From: an uncultured Clostridia bacterium
GTDB lineage: Bacteria; Bacillota; Clostridia; TANB77; CAG-508
Length of the DNA stretch: 57,089 bases
Direction: 5' to 3'
NCBI GenBank assembly: GCA_934122035.1
Contig: CAKOVP010000003.1
Location: 1-57,089, forward strand
Below the pieces are notes generated by a model. The model ran no database searches. It had not been told where the DNA came from and saw nothing but the letters and a program-made list of their open reading frames with translations. This document shows, piece by piece, positions 6,678 to 14,988 of this stretch. Made by a program: the position numbers and the translations under genes. Every line of letters begins with the position of its first letter. Positions within the stretch are counted from its first letter, which is position 1.

Positions 6678-9140
6678 ATGAATAGTAATTTAAATAATTT
6701 ATTTACTCCAGAACTTTTGGTTCCTGCTGGAGATTTTGAATGTGTTAGAGCTGGAGTTCAAAACGGTGCAGACTGTATTTATTTAGGTGCAAATATGTTT
6801 AGTGCCAGAGCTAATGCAAAAAATTTTTCTTTGGATGAGTTAAAAAATGTTATAGAATATTGCAAAATAAGAAATGTAAAAACTAATTTAACTTTAAATA
6901 CTCTTCTTACAGACGAAGAATTTGCAAATGCCATAAATTTAGCGAAACAAGCATATGAATTTGGTATTGATGCAATTATTGTTCAAGATTTAGGCTTAGG
7001 AAAGTATTTAATAGATAATTTTCCAAATTTAGAAGTACATGCAAGTACTCAAATGTCTGTTCATAATTTAGAAGGAGTTTTGGAACTTGAACAAATTGGC
7101 TTTTCTAGGGTTGTTCTTTCTAGAGAGGTCCCAATTAACGAAATTGAATATATTAGAAATAATTGTAAAGTTGAATTAGAGATGTTTATACACGGAGCTT
7201 TATGCATTTCTTATTCTGGTCAATGTTTATTTTCTAGTATGGTAGGTGGCCGTTCTGGGAACAGAGGAAAATGCGCACAGCCTTGTAGACTTCCATATGA
7301 ACTTTTAGAAGGCGAAAGAAATATTGATAAAGGATATTTGCTTTCTCCAAGAGACTTGTGTTCTTTGGAATATTTACCTGAACTTGTAAAACTTGGTATA
7401 AATTCTTTTAAAATTGAAGGAAGAATGAAGACTCCTGAATATGTTGCAACAGTTACGAGAGTTTATAGAAAATATATAGATATGGCTATTTCCTATTTAG
7501 AAGGTAATTCCGATTATTCTATTGATAATAAAGATAAAGAAGATTTACTACAAGTGTTTAATCGTGGTGGTTTCTCTAGTGGTCATTTATTACAAGATCC
7601 AAATAAGAATTTAATTTTTAAAGATAAATCAAATAATATGGGGCTTTATTTGGGAAATATTTCTAATTTTAATGCAAATAAGGGACATATTACACTTAAG
7701 CTTTTAGAAAATATAAGTATTGGTGACTGTATAAGTATTGAAGGCGAAACTGGAAAATATACAGTTTCTGAGATTATGAAGCAAAATGCGAGTTTGAAAA
7801 ATTCTGAAAAAGGAACTATTGTTAAACTTGGAAGAATGAAAGGAAAAATTCGTCCTGGTGCAAGGGTCTATAAACTTACAAGCAAGGTTTTGTATGATAA
7901 TGCCAAACTAACTTATGCTGAAAATTCCGAAATGAAAAAGATTCCAATTTTTTGTAGTTTATCGGTTAGAAAGAATTTACCTATTGCACTTACTGTAAGG
8001 GCAAATATGCCTCCTTTTTATAATAATATTTGTATTGATATAGTTTCTGATATTATTCCAGAAGAGTCAATTAATAGCCCAATAAATAGTAAAAGGCTAT
8101 CTGAACAGTTCTCTAAATTAGGAAATACACCTTATACATTGGAGTCTATTCACATAGCTTTAGATGAAAATTTACATATTCCAAGTATTAGTAGCCTAAA
8201 TAATATTAGAAGACTTGCTGTGCAAAAATTAGAAGATGCAGTTATTTCTAATTTTAATAGCCAAAGAAACTATTTTATAACTACTAATATAAAAACTGGT
8301 GAAGATTCTAAAAATGAAAAAAATAATTTAACAGATAGAAAAATCACTTTACAATTTGAAACTTTAAATTTAGACTTTGATTATTCTAAAATAAACAATT
8401 GCGATAATGCTTACATACCGCTAAAATTCTTTATATATAAAAAATATTATTCAAAGATTGCTGAACTCGCAACTATTTCTAATATTTTTATTTATATGCC
8501 AACTATTATTAAACAAAATTATAAAAATTTATTATTAAATAATTTGGAAACTATTTTGAATACATTTAATATTAAGGGATTTATTGTTTCTAATATTTCT
8601 GGATTCGAATTTTTGAAGGATTATATTGGTAAATATGAAATAATTGCAAATTACACTATGAATATTTTTAACAATAACACAATATATGAATTAAAAAAAC
8701 TTGGTACAACTGTTGTTACTCCTTCTATAGAGGCAAATAAAAATATTTTACAAAGTTTATGCAATAATAGCATTTTACCAGTTGAGCTTATCTGCTATGG
8801 AAGAAGTATTTTAATGAATACATCTTATTGTTTATTAGGAAAGAGCAATAAATGTTATCCTGAATGCAAAATGAACTGTAAAAATGATTCTAAATATTAT
8901 TTAAAGGATAGATTAGGATTTAAATTTAGAGTTATTCCAGATAATATTCAAACTGTTACATCTATTTATAATAGTAAAATAACTTCTATAGATACTTTAG
9001 ATTTGCCTTGTTATTCTTTAAGAATTAATATTTTAGACGAAAATATTAATGAAATTAATAATATTATTGATGTTTGTAAAACTGGCAGAAAACTAGAAGG
9101 TTTGGAATATACAAATGGGAATTTGAATAGAGAAATATAA
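6678..9140 (+). CDS. U32-family peptidase / rRNA-tRNA hydroxylation-type protein
   Basis: 820-aa member of the U32 family (long form, with an extra C-terminal region). The start PELLVPAGDFECVRAGVQNG and the signature ELEMFIHGALCISYSGQC are diagnostic, followed by the Cys cluster GKCAQPC. Characterised relatives (RlhA, TrhP/YegQ) take part in prephenate-linked hydroxylation of 23S rRNA or tRNA; others are called collagenase-like proteases, so substrate assignment is inference. A second, shorter U32-like segment appears at the C terminus with Cys residues in KSNKCYPECKMNCKND. GAAAGGA lies ten bases before the ATG. It appears monocistronic. Confidence 0.9.
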   Translation: MNSNLNNLFTPELLVPAGDFECVRAGVQNGADCIYLGANMFSARANAKNFSLDELKNVIEYCKIRNVKTNLTLNTLLTDEEFANAINLAKQAYEFGIDAIIVQDLGLGKYLIDNFPNLEVHASTQMSVHNLEGVLELEQIGFSRVVLSREVPINEIEYIRNNCKVELEMFIHGALCISYSGQCLFSSMVGGRSGNRGKCAQPCRLPYELLEGERNIDKGYLLSPRDLCSLEYLPELVKLGINSFKIEGRMKTPEYVATVTRVYRKYIDMAISYLEGNSDYSIDNKDKEDLLQVFNRGGFSSGHLLQDPNKNLIFKDKSNNMGLYLGNISNFNANKGHITLKLLENISIGDCISIEGETGKYTVSEIMKQNASLKNSEKGTIVKLGRMKGKIRPGARVYKLTSKVLYDNAKLTYAENSEMKKIPIFCSLSVRKNLPIALTVRANMPPFYNNICIDIVSDIIPEESINSPINSKRLSEQFSKLGNTPYTLESIHIALDENLHIPSISSLNNIRRLAVQKLEDAVISNFNSQRNYFITTNIKTGEDSKNEKNNLTDRKITLQFETLNLDFDYSKINNCDNAYIPLKFFIYKKYYSKIAELATISNIFIYMPTIIKQNYKNLLLNNLETILNTFNIKGFIVSNISGFEFLKDYIGKYEIIANYTMNIFNNNTIYELKKLGTTVVTPSIEANKNILQSLCNNSILPVELICYGRSILMNTSYCLLGKSNKCYPECKMNCKNDSKYYLKDRLGFKFRVIPDNIQTVTSIYNSKITSIDTLDLPCYSLRINILDENINEINNIIDVCKTGRKLEGLEYTNGNLNREI

Positions 9141-9232
9141 GAACTTGTTTGCATACGAAAATTAGTAAAATAAATTTATTGTGCACAGCACTTTATTAAG
9201 AGAAGTTTATGTAACTCTCCTAATAGTAAAAA

Positions 9233-9283
9233 GAGTGAAAAGTTTTGACACTAAATTATAGTTTCAAATTTTTCACTCATTTT
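9233..9283. terminator. Bidirectional terminator between U32 and RNHCP genes
   Basis: GAGTGAAAA (9233-9241) pairs with TTTCACTC (9271-9278), with additional pairing inside the loop and a T run after it. Confidence 0.7.
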
Positions 9284-9598
9284 TTAATAATTATGCATTG
9301 CGGTTAATTTTATTATTAAGTCCATATTATCGTCTTTTGCTGCTTTATTTCTTCTTATTTTTCCACATTTTTTGCACTTAAATATAATTATATATCCTTT
9401 TTTGCTATCTATTTCTGCTCCAACAGGTACTAGGTCTCCTTTGCATTCTTCTGCCCTATCTCCTGGATTTATATCTACATGTTTAGAATGCAGACAATAT
9501 GGGCAATGATTTCTGCAAGAATACCCTAATTTTTCTACTTGTTTTCCACAATTTTCACACACAAATGCTTCATCTATTTCTGTAAAGTTTCCTGCCAT
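9284..9598 (-). CDS. RNHCP-domain zinc-ribbon protein
   Basis: 104-aa protein carrying the family's namesake motif RNHCPYCLHSKHVD (residues about 29-42). Zinc-ligand pairs occur at CENCGKQ, CPYC and CKKCGK. The family is widespread in bacteria and of unknown function; two zinc ribbons suggest nucleic-acid binding. It lies 24 bp downstream of a nucleoside kinase gene on the same strand and probably shares its transcript. AAAGGAA is correctly placed before the ATG. Length and motif fit the family well. Confidence 0.88.
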   Translation of the reverse strand: MAGNFTEIDEAFVCENCGKQVEKLGYSCRNHCPYCLHSKHVDINPGDRAEECKGDLVPVGAEIDSKKGYIIIFKCKKCGKIRRNKAAKDDNMDLIIKLTAMHNY

Positions 9599-9622
9599 TT
9601 TGGTTCCTTTCTTTTACATTAT

Positions 9623-11227
9623 TTAATAATGAAATATGCTATCTCCAATAAATTCTCTTAATAGTGAGTTATTAGGGATATATTCTTCATCCATATCTTC
9701 AAAGTATCTTAAGAATTCTGCTAGTCTCTTTGCTTCTGCATATTCTGGTTCTTCTTTTCCTATTTGCTCTAATAATGGTAATGCGTGTTTTTTTAGTACG
9801 CTTATTTCATATATTAGAGATGAGTTGAACATTGCATTGCAGTTTTCTTGGTATGGGAATATGTTTTTGTTTTCTCCTTTATTTACGCTGTCCCAGCTTT
9901 TTAAAGTATGAAGGGCTGAATATCCTCTAAAGTTATTGTCTCTAACTATTCTTCTTATTAATCTTGTATCTGTTGTTGATATTCTGTTGCAGTAGTCTAT
10001 ATTTAATACTGTTAAATCACTAATATATATTTTATATTTTTTATCCATTGAAATAGATTCTGTAAGTTTATCGTTTAAGCAGTGAATTCCTTCTATTACT
10101 AGTATTTCGTCTTCTGCTAGATGCATTTTTTCTCCATTATAATTCTTAGTTCCAAGTTTGAAGTCGAATGTTGGTACATCTATTGTTCCTCCCTCTAGTA
10201 GTGTTTTTATATGGTTATTAAATAGCTCTAGGTCTATTGCTTCTAAACATTCAAAATCGTAGTTTCCATTTTCGTCTTTAGGATTATCTACTCTTTCTAC
10301 AAAGTAATTATCTACAGATATTGTAACTGGTTTTAATCCATTTAATCTTAATTCTATTCCTAATCTTTTTGCAAAAGTTGTTTTTCCAGATGATGATGGA
10401 CCTGCAATTAATACCATTTTTACATTTTTATTTTTTACGATGTCGTCTGCAATGTTTGCAATTTTCTTTTCGTGTAAAGCTTCTGAAAGTAATATTACGT
10501 CTTTTGATTTTCCATTTTTTATTTCGTTATTTAATTTATATAATGTGTGTATGTCTAGAGCTTTGCTTATATCTTCGTATTCTTCTAGTGTTGCAAGTAA
10601 TTTTTTGTTGTCCTTGTATTCTGTAAGTTCTGCTGTTTTTTCTTTTGAAGGATATCTTACTAAAAATCCATCTTGATACATTGAGACATCAAATATGTTT
10701 GTGTATTTGGTTGTTATTGGCATTACTCCAAAGAAATAATTATAATAATTTTCGCAATAGTATAGTGATACTGTTTTTTTCTGTCTACTATCTATTTGTG
10801 CTATTCCTCTTAAAGTTTTTTCATTTTTGTAAAATTCTTCTGCTTCTTCTTTGCTCATTATTCTTTTTTCTATTGGAATATTTTTTTCTATAATTTCTGT
10901 CATTTTATTTTTTAAGTTTTTTATTATTTCTTCTGTTATTTCCATATTATCTATTTTGCAGAACATTGCATTTGATAGTTGGTAGTTTACGCTAAGTAAA
11001 GCTTCTGGGTAAAGTTCATTTAAAGCTTTTGCCATTATATACAATATTCCTCTTATATAAATTCTATGTCCATCCTTTGTTCTTGTATCTAATAATTGTA
11101 TTTTATCTCCTTCTTGTATTTCGTAGTTTAAAGATTTTACCTCGTTATTACATAAACAAGCAATTATATTTCTGCCTTGCTCTTTATCTTTTTGTATTTC
11201 TTCTAAATATTTTTCTATAACCTTCAT
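9623..11227 (-). CDS. Uridine kinase-like nucleoside kinase with TGS-type N-terminal domain
   Basis: 534-aa protein. The N-terminal part (about 1-60) resembles the TGS/threonyl-tRNA synthetase-like region of this family; the C-terminal half is a P-loop kinase with Walker A GPSSSGKTTFAKRL and the following DNYFV substrate segment. Predicted to phosphorylate uridine/cytidine or a related nucleoside; the physiological substrate of the TGS-fused form is not established. I place the start at 11227 (MKVIEKYLEEI) because AAAGGA lies about ten bases upstream; an upstream in-frame start at 11287 would precede that site. First gene of a two-gene unit with the RNHCP gene. Confidence 0.85.
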   Translation of the reverse strand: MKVIEKYLEEIQKDKEQGRNIIACLCNNEVKSLNYEIQEGDKIQLLDTRTKDGHRIYIRGILYIMAKALNELYPEALLSVNYQLSNAMFCKIDNMEITEEIIKNLKNKMTEIIEKNIPIEKRIMSKEEAEEFYKNEKTLRGIAQIDSRQKKTVSLYYCENYYNYFFGVMPITTKYTNIFDVSMYQDGFLVRYPSKEKTAELTEYKDNKKLLATLEEYEDISKALDIHTLYKLNNEIKNGKSKDVILLSEALHEKKIANIADDIVKNKNVKMVLIAGPSSSGKTTFAKRLGIELRLNGLKPVTISVDNYFVERVDNPKDENGNYDFECLEAIDLELFNNHIKTLLEGGTIDVPTFDFKLGTKNYNGEKMHLAEDEILVIEGIHCLNDKLTESISMDKKYKIYISDLTVLNIDYCNRISTTDTRLIRRIVRDNNFRGYSALHTLKSWDSVNKGENKNIFPYQENCNAMFNSSLIYEISVLKKHALPLLEQIGKEEPEYAEAKRLAEFLRYFEDMDEEYIPNNSLLREFIGDSIFHY

Positions 11228-11355
11228 AATGTGTACTAGTCCTTTCTTGTATTTTTGTTTTGTTATTTTGCCTATATATTTTATCATATTTTTCTTATAT
11301 TTGGATATAATTTTATAAAAGATTTTATTTAATTTTATTCTAGGGAGGAATTTAT

Positions 11356-11538
11356 ATGACTGGTAAAAGGTTAAATGCTATTTTAAAGTCTAAAGAGATA
11401 AGCGAAATTTATTATGATGAAAGACCTGTTTGGGTTCAAGAAGTTAATGGAAATATTGCAACTGTTGGATTTATAAATTCAGACAAGCCTCAGGATTTGT
11501 ATGTTGAGGAATTGTATGAAAAAAATTTATATAATTAA
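11356..11538 (+). CDS. sspH: H-type small acid-soluble spore protein (SspH-like)
   Basis: 60-aa protein whose layout matches the SspH family of minor spore-core proteins: a basic start with the RLNAILKSKEI segment, a central YYDERPVWVQEVN strand pair, then a polar tail ending in VEELYEKN. B. subtilis SspH has the corresponding RAKEIVESP, VTYNGVPIYIQHVN and EVQLNSL segments (from memory). Made in the forespore, where these proteins accompany DNA in the dormant core. A strong AGGGAGGA lies before the ATG. Monocistronic with its own terminator; a sigma-G promoter is expected but I could not pick one out with confidence. Confidence 0.8.
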   Translation: MTGKRLNAILKSKEISEIYYDERPVWVQEVNGNIATVGFINSDKPQDLYVEELYEKNLYN

Positions 11539-11599
11539 AGCTTTGTAATTTTAATTTATTTGCACTTTTGCAGACTTTATATTTTATTAGTTAGATACA

Positions 11600-11634
11600 A
11601 AAAAGATGGCTTAAAATAAAGCCGTCTTTTTGTT
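11600..11634 (+). terminator. Terminator downstream of sspH
   Basis: AAAGATGGCTT pairs with AAGCCGTCTTT (one wobble), loop AAAATA, followed by TTTTTG. Confidence 0.85.
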
Positions 11635-11727
11635 TTATAGAACAATTATAAATTTTATTTATTACCTATTAAATTTTTTAGCTCTAACAGCATAAATAAA
11701 TTAAAAGTTGTTATTTATATATTACAA

Positions 11728-12114
11728 TTATTTAGCATAATATTCTTCTACTTTTTTATTTATTGTTTCTTTTATGTTTTTTACCATTTCTTCTTTAACT
11801 ATTGCTTTTCCTTCTTCTTCGCACTTATTTATATATTCTACTGCAAATGCTCTTATTATACTTGTTGTTCTACATTCTAGCATTAAACATTTTTTACTTT
11901 TTCTGTATTTGTGTCCTTTAAATAATTTTGCTAAAAGACCTGCTGTATGGTTAAATTCATATCTTTCTATTTCTTCTTTGCAAATATCTATTATTCTTTC
12001 TCCTTGCTTGCAGAATTTTCTTCCACTTGCTATGCTTTTAAATTCTTGTGCATCTTTTTCTGATGTTATTTTTAGTATTTCGTTTTCTTGTTTTATTTCT
12101 TTGGTTTTTTTCAT
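11728..12114 (-). CDS. Hypothetical basic helical protein
   Basis: 128-aa protein with no family I recognise. It is rich in Lys and Glu, predicted almost wholly helical, has three Cys (in RKFCKQG, IDICKEE and KCLMLEC) and no signal peptide or membrane segment. The repeated KKVEEYYAK-type ending suggests a short amphipathic helix. AAGGAG lies eight bases before the ATG, so translation is credible. It is convergent with the sspH gene and divergent from the mecA-like gene, and appears to be transcribed alone. Confidence 0.65.
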   Translation of the reverse strand: MKKTKEIKQENEILKITSEKDAQEFKSIASGRKFCKQGERIIDICKEEIERYEFNHTAGLLAKLFKGHKYRKSKKCLMLECRTTSIIRAFAVEYINKCEEEGKAIVKEEMVKNIKETINKKVEEYYAK

Positions 12115-12346
12115 AGTATTTCTCCTTATTTTTTATACTATCTTTTGTAATTTTACACTAATGGTAAAATAATTTCAATATTTTGTAATATATTTTTCTT
12201 TATTTTTTTGCATTTTTATGTTATACTTCTATTACATTTTTAAGATGTTTGCAATATAATATATAAAAATGAATTTCCATATTTTGTTTATTTAATTACT
12301 TATATTTTAGTAGTATAATATAAGTAGTATAAGACTGGAGGTATAT

Positions 12347-12967
12347 ATGAAATTCGAAAAAGTTAGCAAAGATAAGATAAAAATAACTCTTAATTATGAA
12401 GATTTAATTGAAAATAATATTGATTATCACTCTTTTATGTCTGATTCTAATGAGACACATTCTTTATTTTTAAGTGTTTTAAATAAGGCAGAAAGAGATT
12501 ATGGTTTTTCTACAGAAAATTATAGCTTACGAGTTGAAACATTGGCTTTAGATAATGGCAGTTTTATTTTAACAATTACACGTTCTCAGTCACCAGATAT
12601 TGCAAAAGCCAAGAAAAAATTGAAAGTATCTAGAAAAGCTCAATCTACTTCTTCTGAGTCTTTAATTTATAGATTTAATAGCTTTGAAGATTTTTGCAAT
12701 TTTGCAGGTTTTATTTTTACAAACTCGGCAATGACCTCTGGGAAAATTTCTAAGAGTAACACTTTATATTTATATAATAATACATATTATTTGGTTTTTG
12801 AAAAAATAAATGCCAAATTTCCCTATTTAAAGGTACTTTATTCTACTATTACAGAATTTGGCACTTTTATAAAATATTCTGATATATTGGTTGCTAAAAT
12901 TCAAGAATCTGGTAAGGTTATTGCAAGTAAAAATGCATTAAAGACTGCAAAAAAATATTTTGCTTAA
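12347..12967 (+). CDS. mecA: MecA-like ClpC adaptor protein
   Basis: 206-aa protein matching MecA/YpbH adaptors, which deliver substrates to the ClpCP protease and in B. subtilis hold back competence. The start MKFEKVSKDKIKITLNYEDL, then NNIDYHSFMSDSNETHSLFL, follows the MecA N-terminal domain closely; the middle (about 85-110) is a charged linker and the rest the C-terminal ClpC-binding domain. Length is typical. GGAGG lies five to six bases before the ATG. Monocistronic and ended by a strong terminator shared with the convergent M23 gene. Confidence 0.87.
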   Translation: MKFEKVSKDKIKITLNYEDLIENNIDYHSFMSDSNETHSLFLSVLNKAERDYGFSTENYSLRVETLALDNGSFILTITRSQSPDIAKAKKKLKVSRKAQSTSSESLIYRFNSFEDFCNFAGFIFTNSAMTSGKISKSNTLYLYNNTYYLVFEKINAKFPYLKVLYSTITEFGTFIKYSDILVAKIQESGKVIASKNALKTAKKYFA

Positions 12968-12998
12968 GGCATTTAATTTTTATATTCATACTATAAAA

Positions 12999-13044
12999 AA
13001 AAATAAATTTAAACAAGAATTTTTCTTAGTTTAAATTTATTTTT
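12999..13044. terminator. Bidirectional terminator between mecA and M23 genes
   Basis: Perfect 16-bp stem AAAAATAAATTTAAAC (12999-13014) / GTTTAAATTTATTTTT (13029-13044). Confidence 0.88.
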
Positions 13045-13048
13045 GCTT

Positions 13049-14068
13049 TTATTTATATACATAATTTTGTGGATCTTGGGCAATTCCATTTACTCTTACT
13101 TCAAAGTGTAAGTGGTTTCCTGTTGATTGACCTGTTGAGCCAACTCTTGCTATTAGTTGACCTTGTGACACGTGTTGTCCTTGTGATACATTTAGTGATC
13201 TGCAATGTCCATATAATGTTTGAACTCCGTTTCCATGGTTTATTATTATGTAGTTACCATATCCACCACCCCAGCCATATGATGCTGTTGTAACTGTTCC
13301 TGCAGCTGCTGCATAAATTGCAGTTCCTGCTGCTGCTGCTATATCCATTCCTTTGTGGTTATCTCTACTTCTCCAGCCGAATCTTGAAGATATTAGTTGG
13401 TAGTTAGATACTGGTTTTATTAATGATATTCCTAAACTTACTACATTTTTAGAATTATTCATTCCCTTAACGCCAATTCCCGAGCTGCCATAACTTGTTG
13501 TTGCTTTTTGCACAACTACTACCTTTTTCTTATATAAACCTGCTACACAAGTTTCTACATCAGTAAATTTCTCTTCTTCGGTATTGTATTTTTCTTCTAT
13601 TGTTATTTTATCACTATTTGTGCTTTCTTTTTCTTTTAATTGATTAACTACTTTTTCTGCATCTTCGAATGATGATAAGTAATATTTTGTTTCTCCATCT
13701 TCAAGTATTGCATAATATCTGTAATATGTGGTACTGTTTTCCATTACTTTATCATATATTTCATCATCGTTTGTTTCTACATCTTTTTTTAGTAAGCATA
13801 ATTGATATTGTGGCATAAGGCTTATTTGTTTAAATGCAACATTTTGTCCATCGCCTTTTTGAATTACTTCATTTATTTTTGATTGTAATGAGCTTTTGTT
13901 TCTTGTGTATCCAATAAATTCTCCATTTAGTGTTACACTATATGTTGGTTTAAAGAAGTATGCAATTAATGCCCCTATTATGGCAGTAGCAATTATTATT
14001 ATTATTGAAAATCTTACATAACGTCTTAAATGTGTTACCGATTTCTTTAAAATATTAATGATAAACAA
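13049..14068 (-). CDS. Membrane-anchored M23 (LytM-type) metallopeptidase
   Basis: About 339 aa: one N-terminal membrane helix (about 22-42), an extracellular region, and a C-terminal LytM domain with zinc-ligand motifs NHKGMDIAA and NHLHFEVRV. Cuts peptidoglycan peptide cross-links or, if the active site is tuned as in SpoIIQ, acts as a scaffold; here the HxxxD and HxH residues are intact. The start is uncertain. The TTG at 14068 touches the AGGAG with no spacing, whereas ATC/ATT codons six to nine bases further on are properly spaced, so a rare start codon is possible. Monocistronic. Confidence 0.88.
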   Translation of the reverse strand: MFIINILKKSVTHLRRYVRFSIIIIIATAIIGALIAYFFKPTYSVTLNGEFIGYTRNKSSLQSKINEVIQKGDGQNVAFKQISLMPQYQLCLLKKDVETNDDEIYDKVMENSTTYYRYYAILEDGETKYYLSSFEDAEKVVNQLKEKESTNSDKITIEEKYNTEEEKFTDVETCVAGLYKKKVVVVQKATTSYGSSGIGVKGMNNSKNVVSLGISLIKPVSNYQLISSRFGWRSRDNHKGMDIAAAAGTAIYAAAAGTVTTASYGWGGGYGNYIIINHGNGVQTLYGHCRSLNVSQGQHVSQGQLIARVGSTGQSTGNHLHFEVRVNGIAQDPQNYVYK

Positions 14069-14152
14069 CTCCTATCTTTTTAATTTTATCGTTAATATTC
14101 TATATCATTTTTATAAAATATACAAGCCTTATTATGGAATTTGTATGTAAAG

Positions 14153-14183
14153 AAAAATGAGAATGCAAATTAGATTCTCATTT
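14153..14183 (-). terminator. Terminator of the coat-protein pair
   Basis: AAATGAGAAT pairs with ATTCTCATTT across a nine-base loop, followed by T on the minus strand. Confidence 0.75.
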
Positions 14184-14208
14184 GATTCTCATTTTATATT
14201 TAAGATTG

Positions 14209-14451
14209 TTATTGAAGCTCTCTTTTTACTGTTTGTATTTCTGTTGGTGTTGCTTGTGTTGCTGGTTTATAGTATCCTTTTGCTTGTGCAATTTTAAATA
14301 GTTCATATTGGAAACTTTCATCATTGTTTCTTATTTGTTGTATTGTTTGTCTTAGTTGCATATTTTCTGCCTCTGAGATTACTCCTTGGTATGTTGTTAA
14401 GCTTGATTTAACTCCATCTAATATATCGTTTACCATTGTTTTTTCGTCCAT
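14209..14451 (-). CDS. Spore coat-like protein (CotF family relative)
   Basis: 80-aa helical protein beginning MDEKTMVNDILDGVKSSLTT, with LRQTIQQIRNNDESFQYELF in the middle and a KGYYKPATQAT tail. The pattern (a short ferritin-like helix pair then a Tyr/Pro tail) is that of small CotF-domain spore coat proteins common in clostridia. It lies 12 bp downstream of a second coat protein gene with AGGAGG before its ATG, so the two should be co-expressed, probably in the mother cell. Assignment rests on pattern and pairing. Confidence 0.78.
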   Translation of the reverse strand: MDEKTMVNDILDGVKSSLTTYQGVISEAENMQLRQTIQQIRNNDESFQYELFKIAQAKGYYKPATQATPTEIQTVKRELQ

Positions 14452-14463
14452 TGTATTAACCTC

Positions 14464-14652
14464 CTATAAATTTAAAAATGACATTAATTTTTGTTTTGTG
14501 TTTAATGCATCTTGTGCAGATTTTGTAAATATTTGTTTTATTTGTGGATCTACTGCTTGTGATGCATATTCGTTTAATTTTTGATAAGATGTTTCGTGTG
14601 CTCCTATTAAATGACGTAAATTTTGTAATTCAATTTGACTTAAATTTGACAT
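14464..14652 (-). CDS. CotF-domain small spore coat protein
   Basis: 62-aa protein starting MSNLSQIELQNLRHLIGAHE with a second helix (QIKQIFTKSAQDALNTKQKL). The ELQNLRHLIG...H segment is typical of the coat F domain, which forms a ferritin-like bundle. First gene of the coat pair; AAGGAAG precedes the ATG. The split of one helical bundle over two small adjacent genes is common for this family. Role in the coat is inferred from family membership. Confidence 0.8.
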   Translation of the reverse strand: MSNLSQIELQNLRHLIGAHETSYQKLNEYASQAVDPQIKQIFTKSAQDALNTKQKLMSFLNL

Positions 14653-14919
14653 TTTATATACTTCCTTTCTACGTATTTTCTGAATTTTATTATGTACATT
14701 TTTTTTATTTTTTATTCTTGTTTTTATTTATTAATAATGAATTTTTTTAAGTAATAAAATAACTATAATTTTTAAAATTGAGAATTTGCAGTAAATTTGT
14801 TTGTTTATAAAAATTTATAAAATTAATTTTTTAATATTTTATATAATGAAAAATGTATTGTATTTTTTAATTTTGATTACTTTTATTTTAAATTTATTTG
14901 AATATTTAAATACAAAATT
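14653..14919. other. AT-rich intergenic region upstream of the coat genes
   Basis: No gene is visible here. The stretch is almost pure A/T and should hold the coat-gene promoter on the minus strand, but I could not pick one with confidence. Confidence 0.6.
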
Positions 14920-14960
14920 AACCCAAATTATTAAACCTTTTGGTCTAATAATTCGGGTTT
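14920..14960 (-). terminator. Terminator of pcrA
   Basis: AACCC-AAATTATT-AAACC pairs with GGTCT-AATAATT-CGGGTT around loop TTTT, with two or three mismatches. It lies just past the helicase stop codon. Confidence 0.75.
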
Positions 14961-14988
14961 ACTTTGTTTATTATCTACTCTAAATTTC

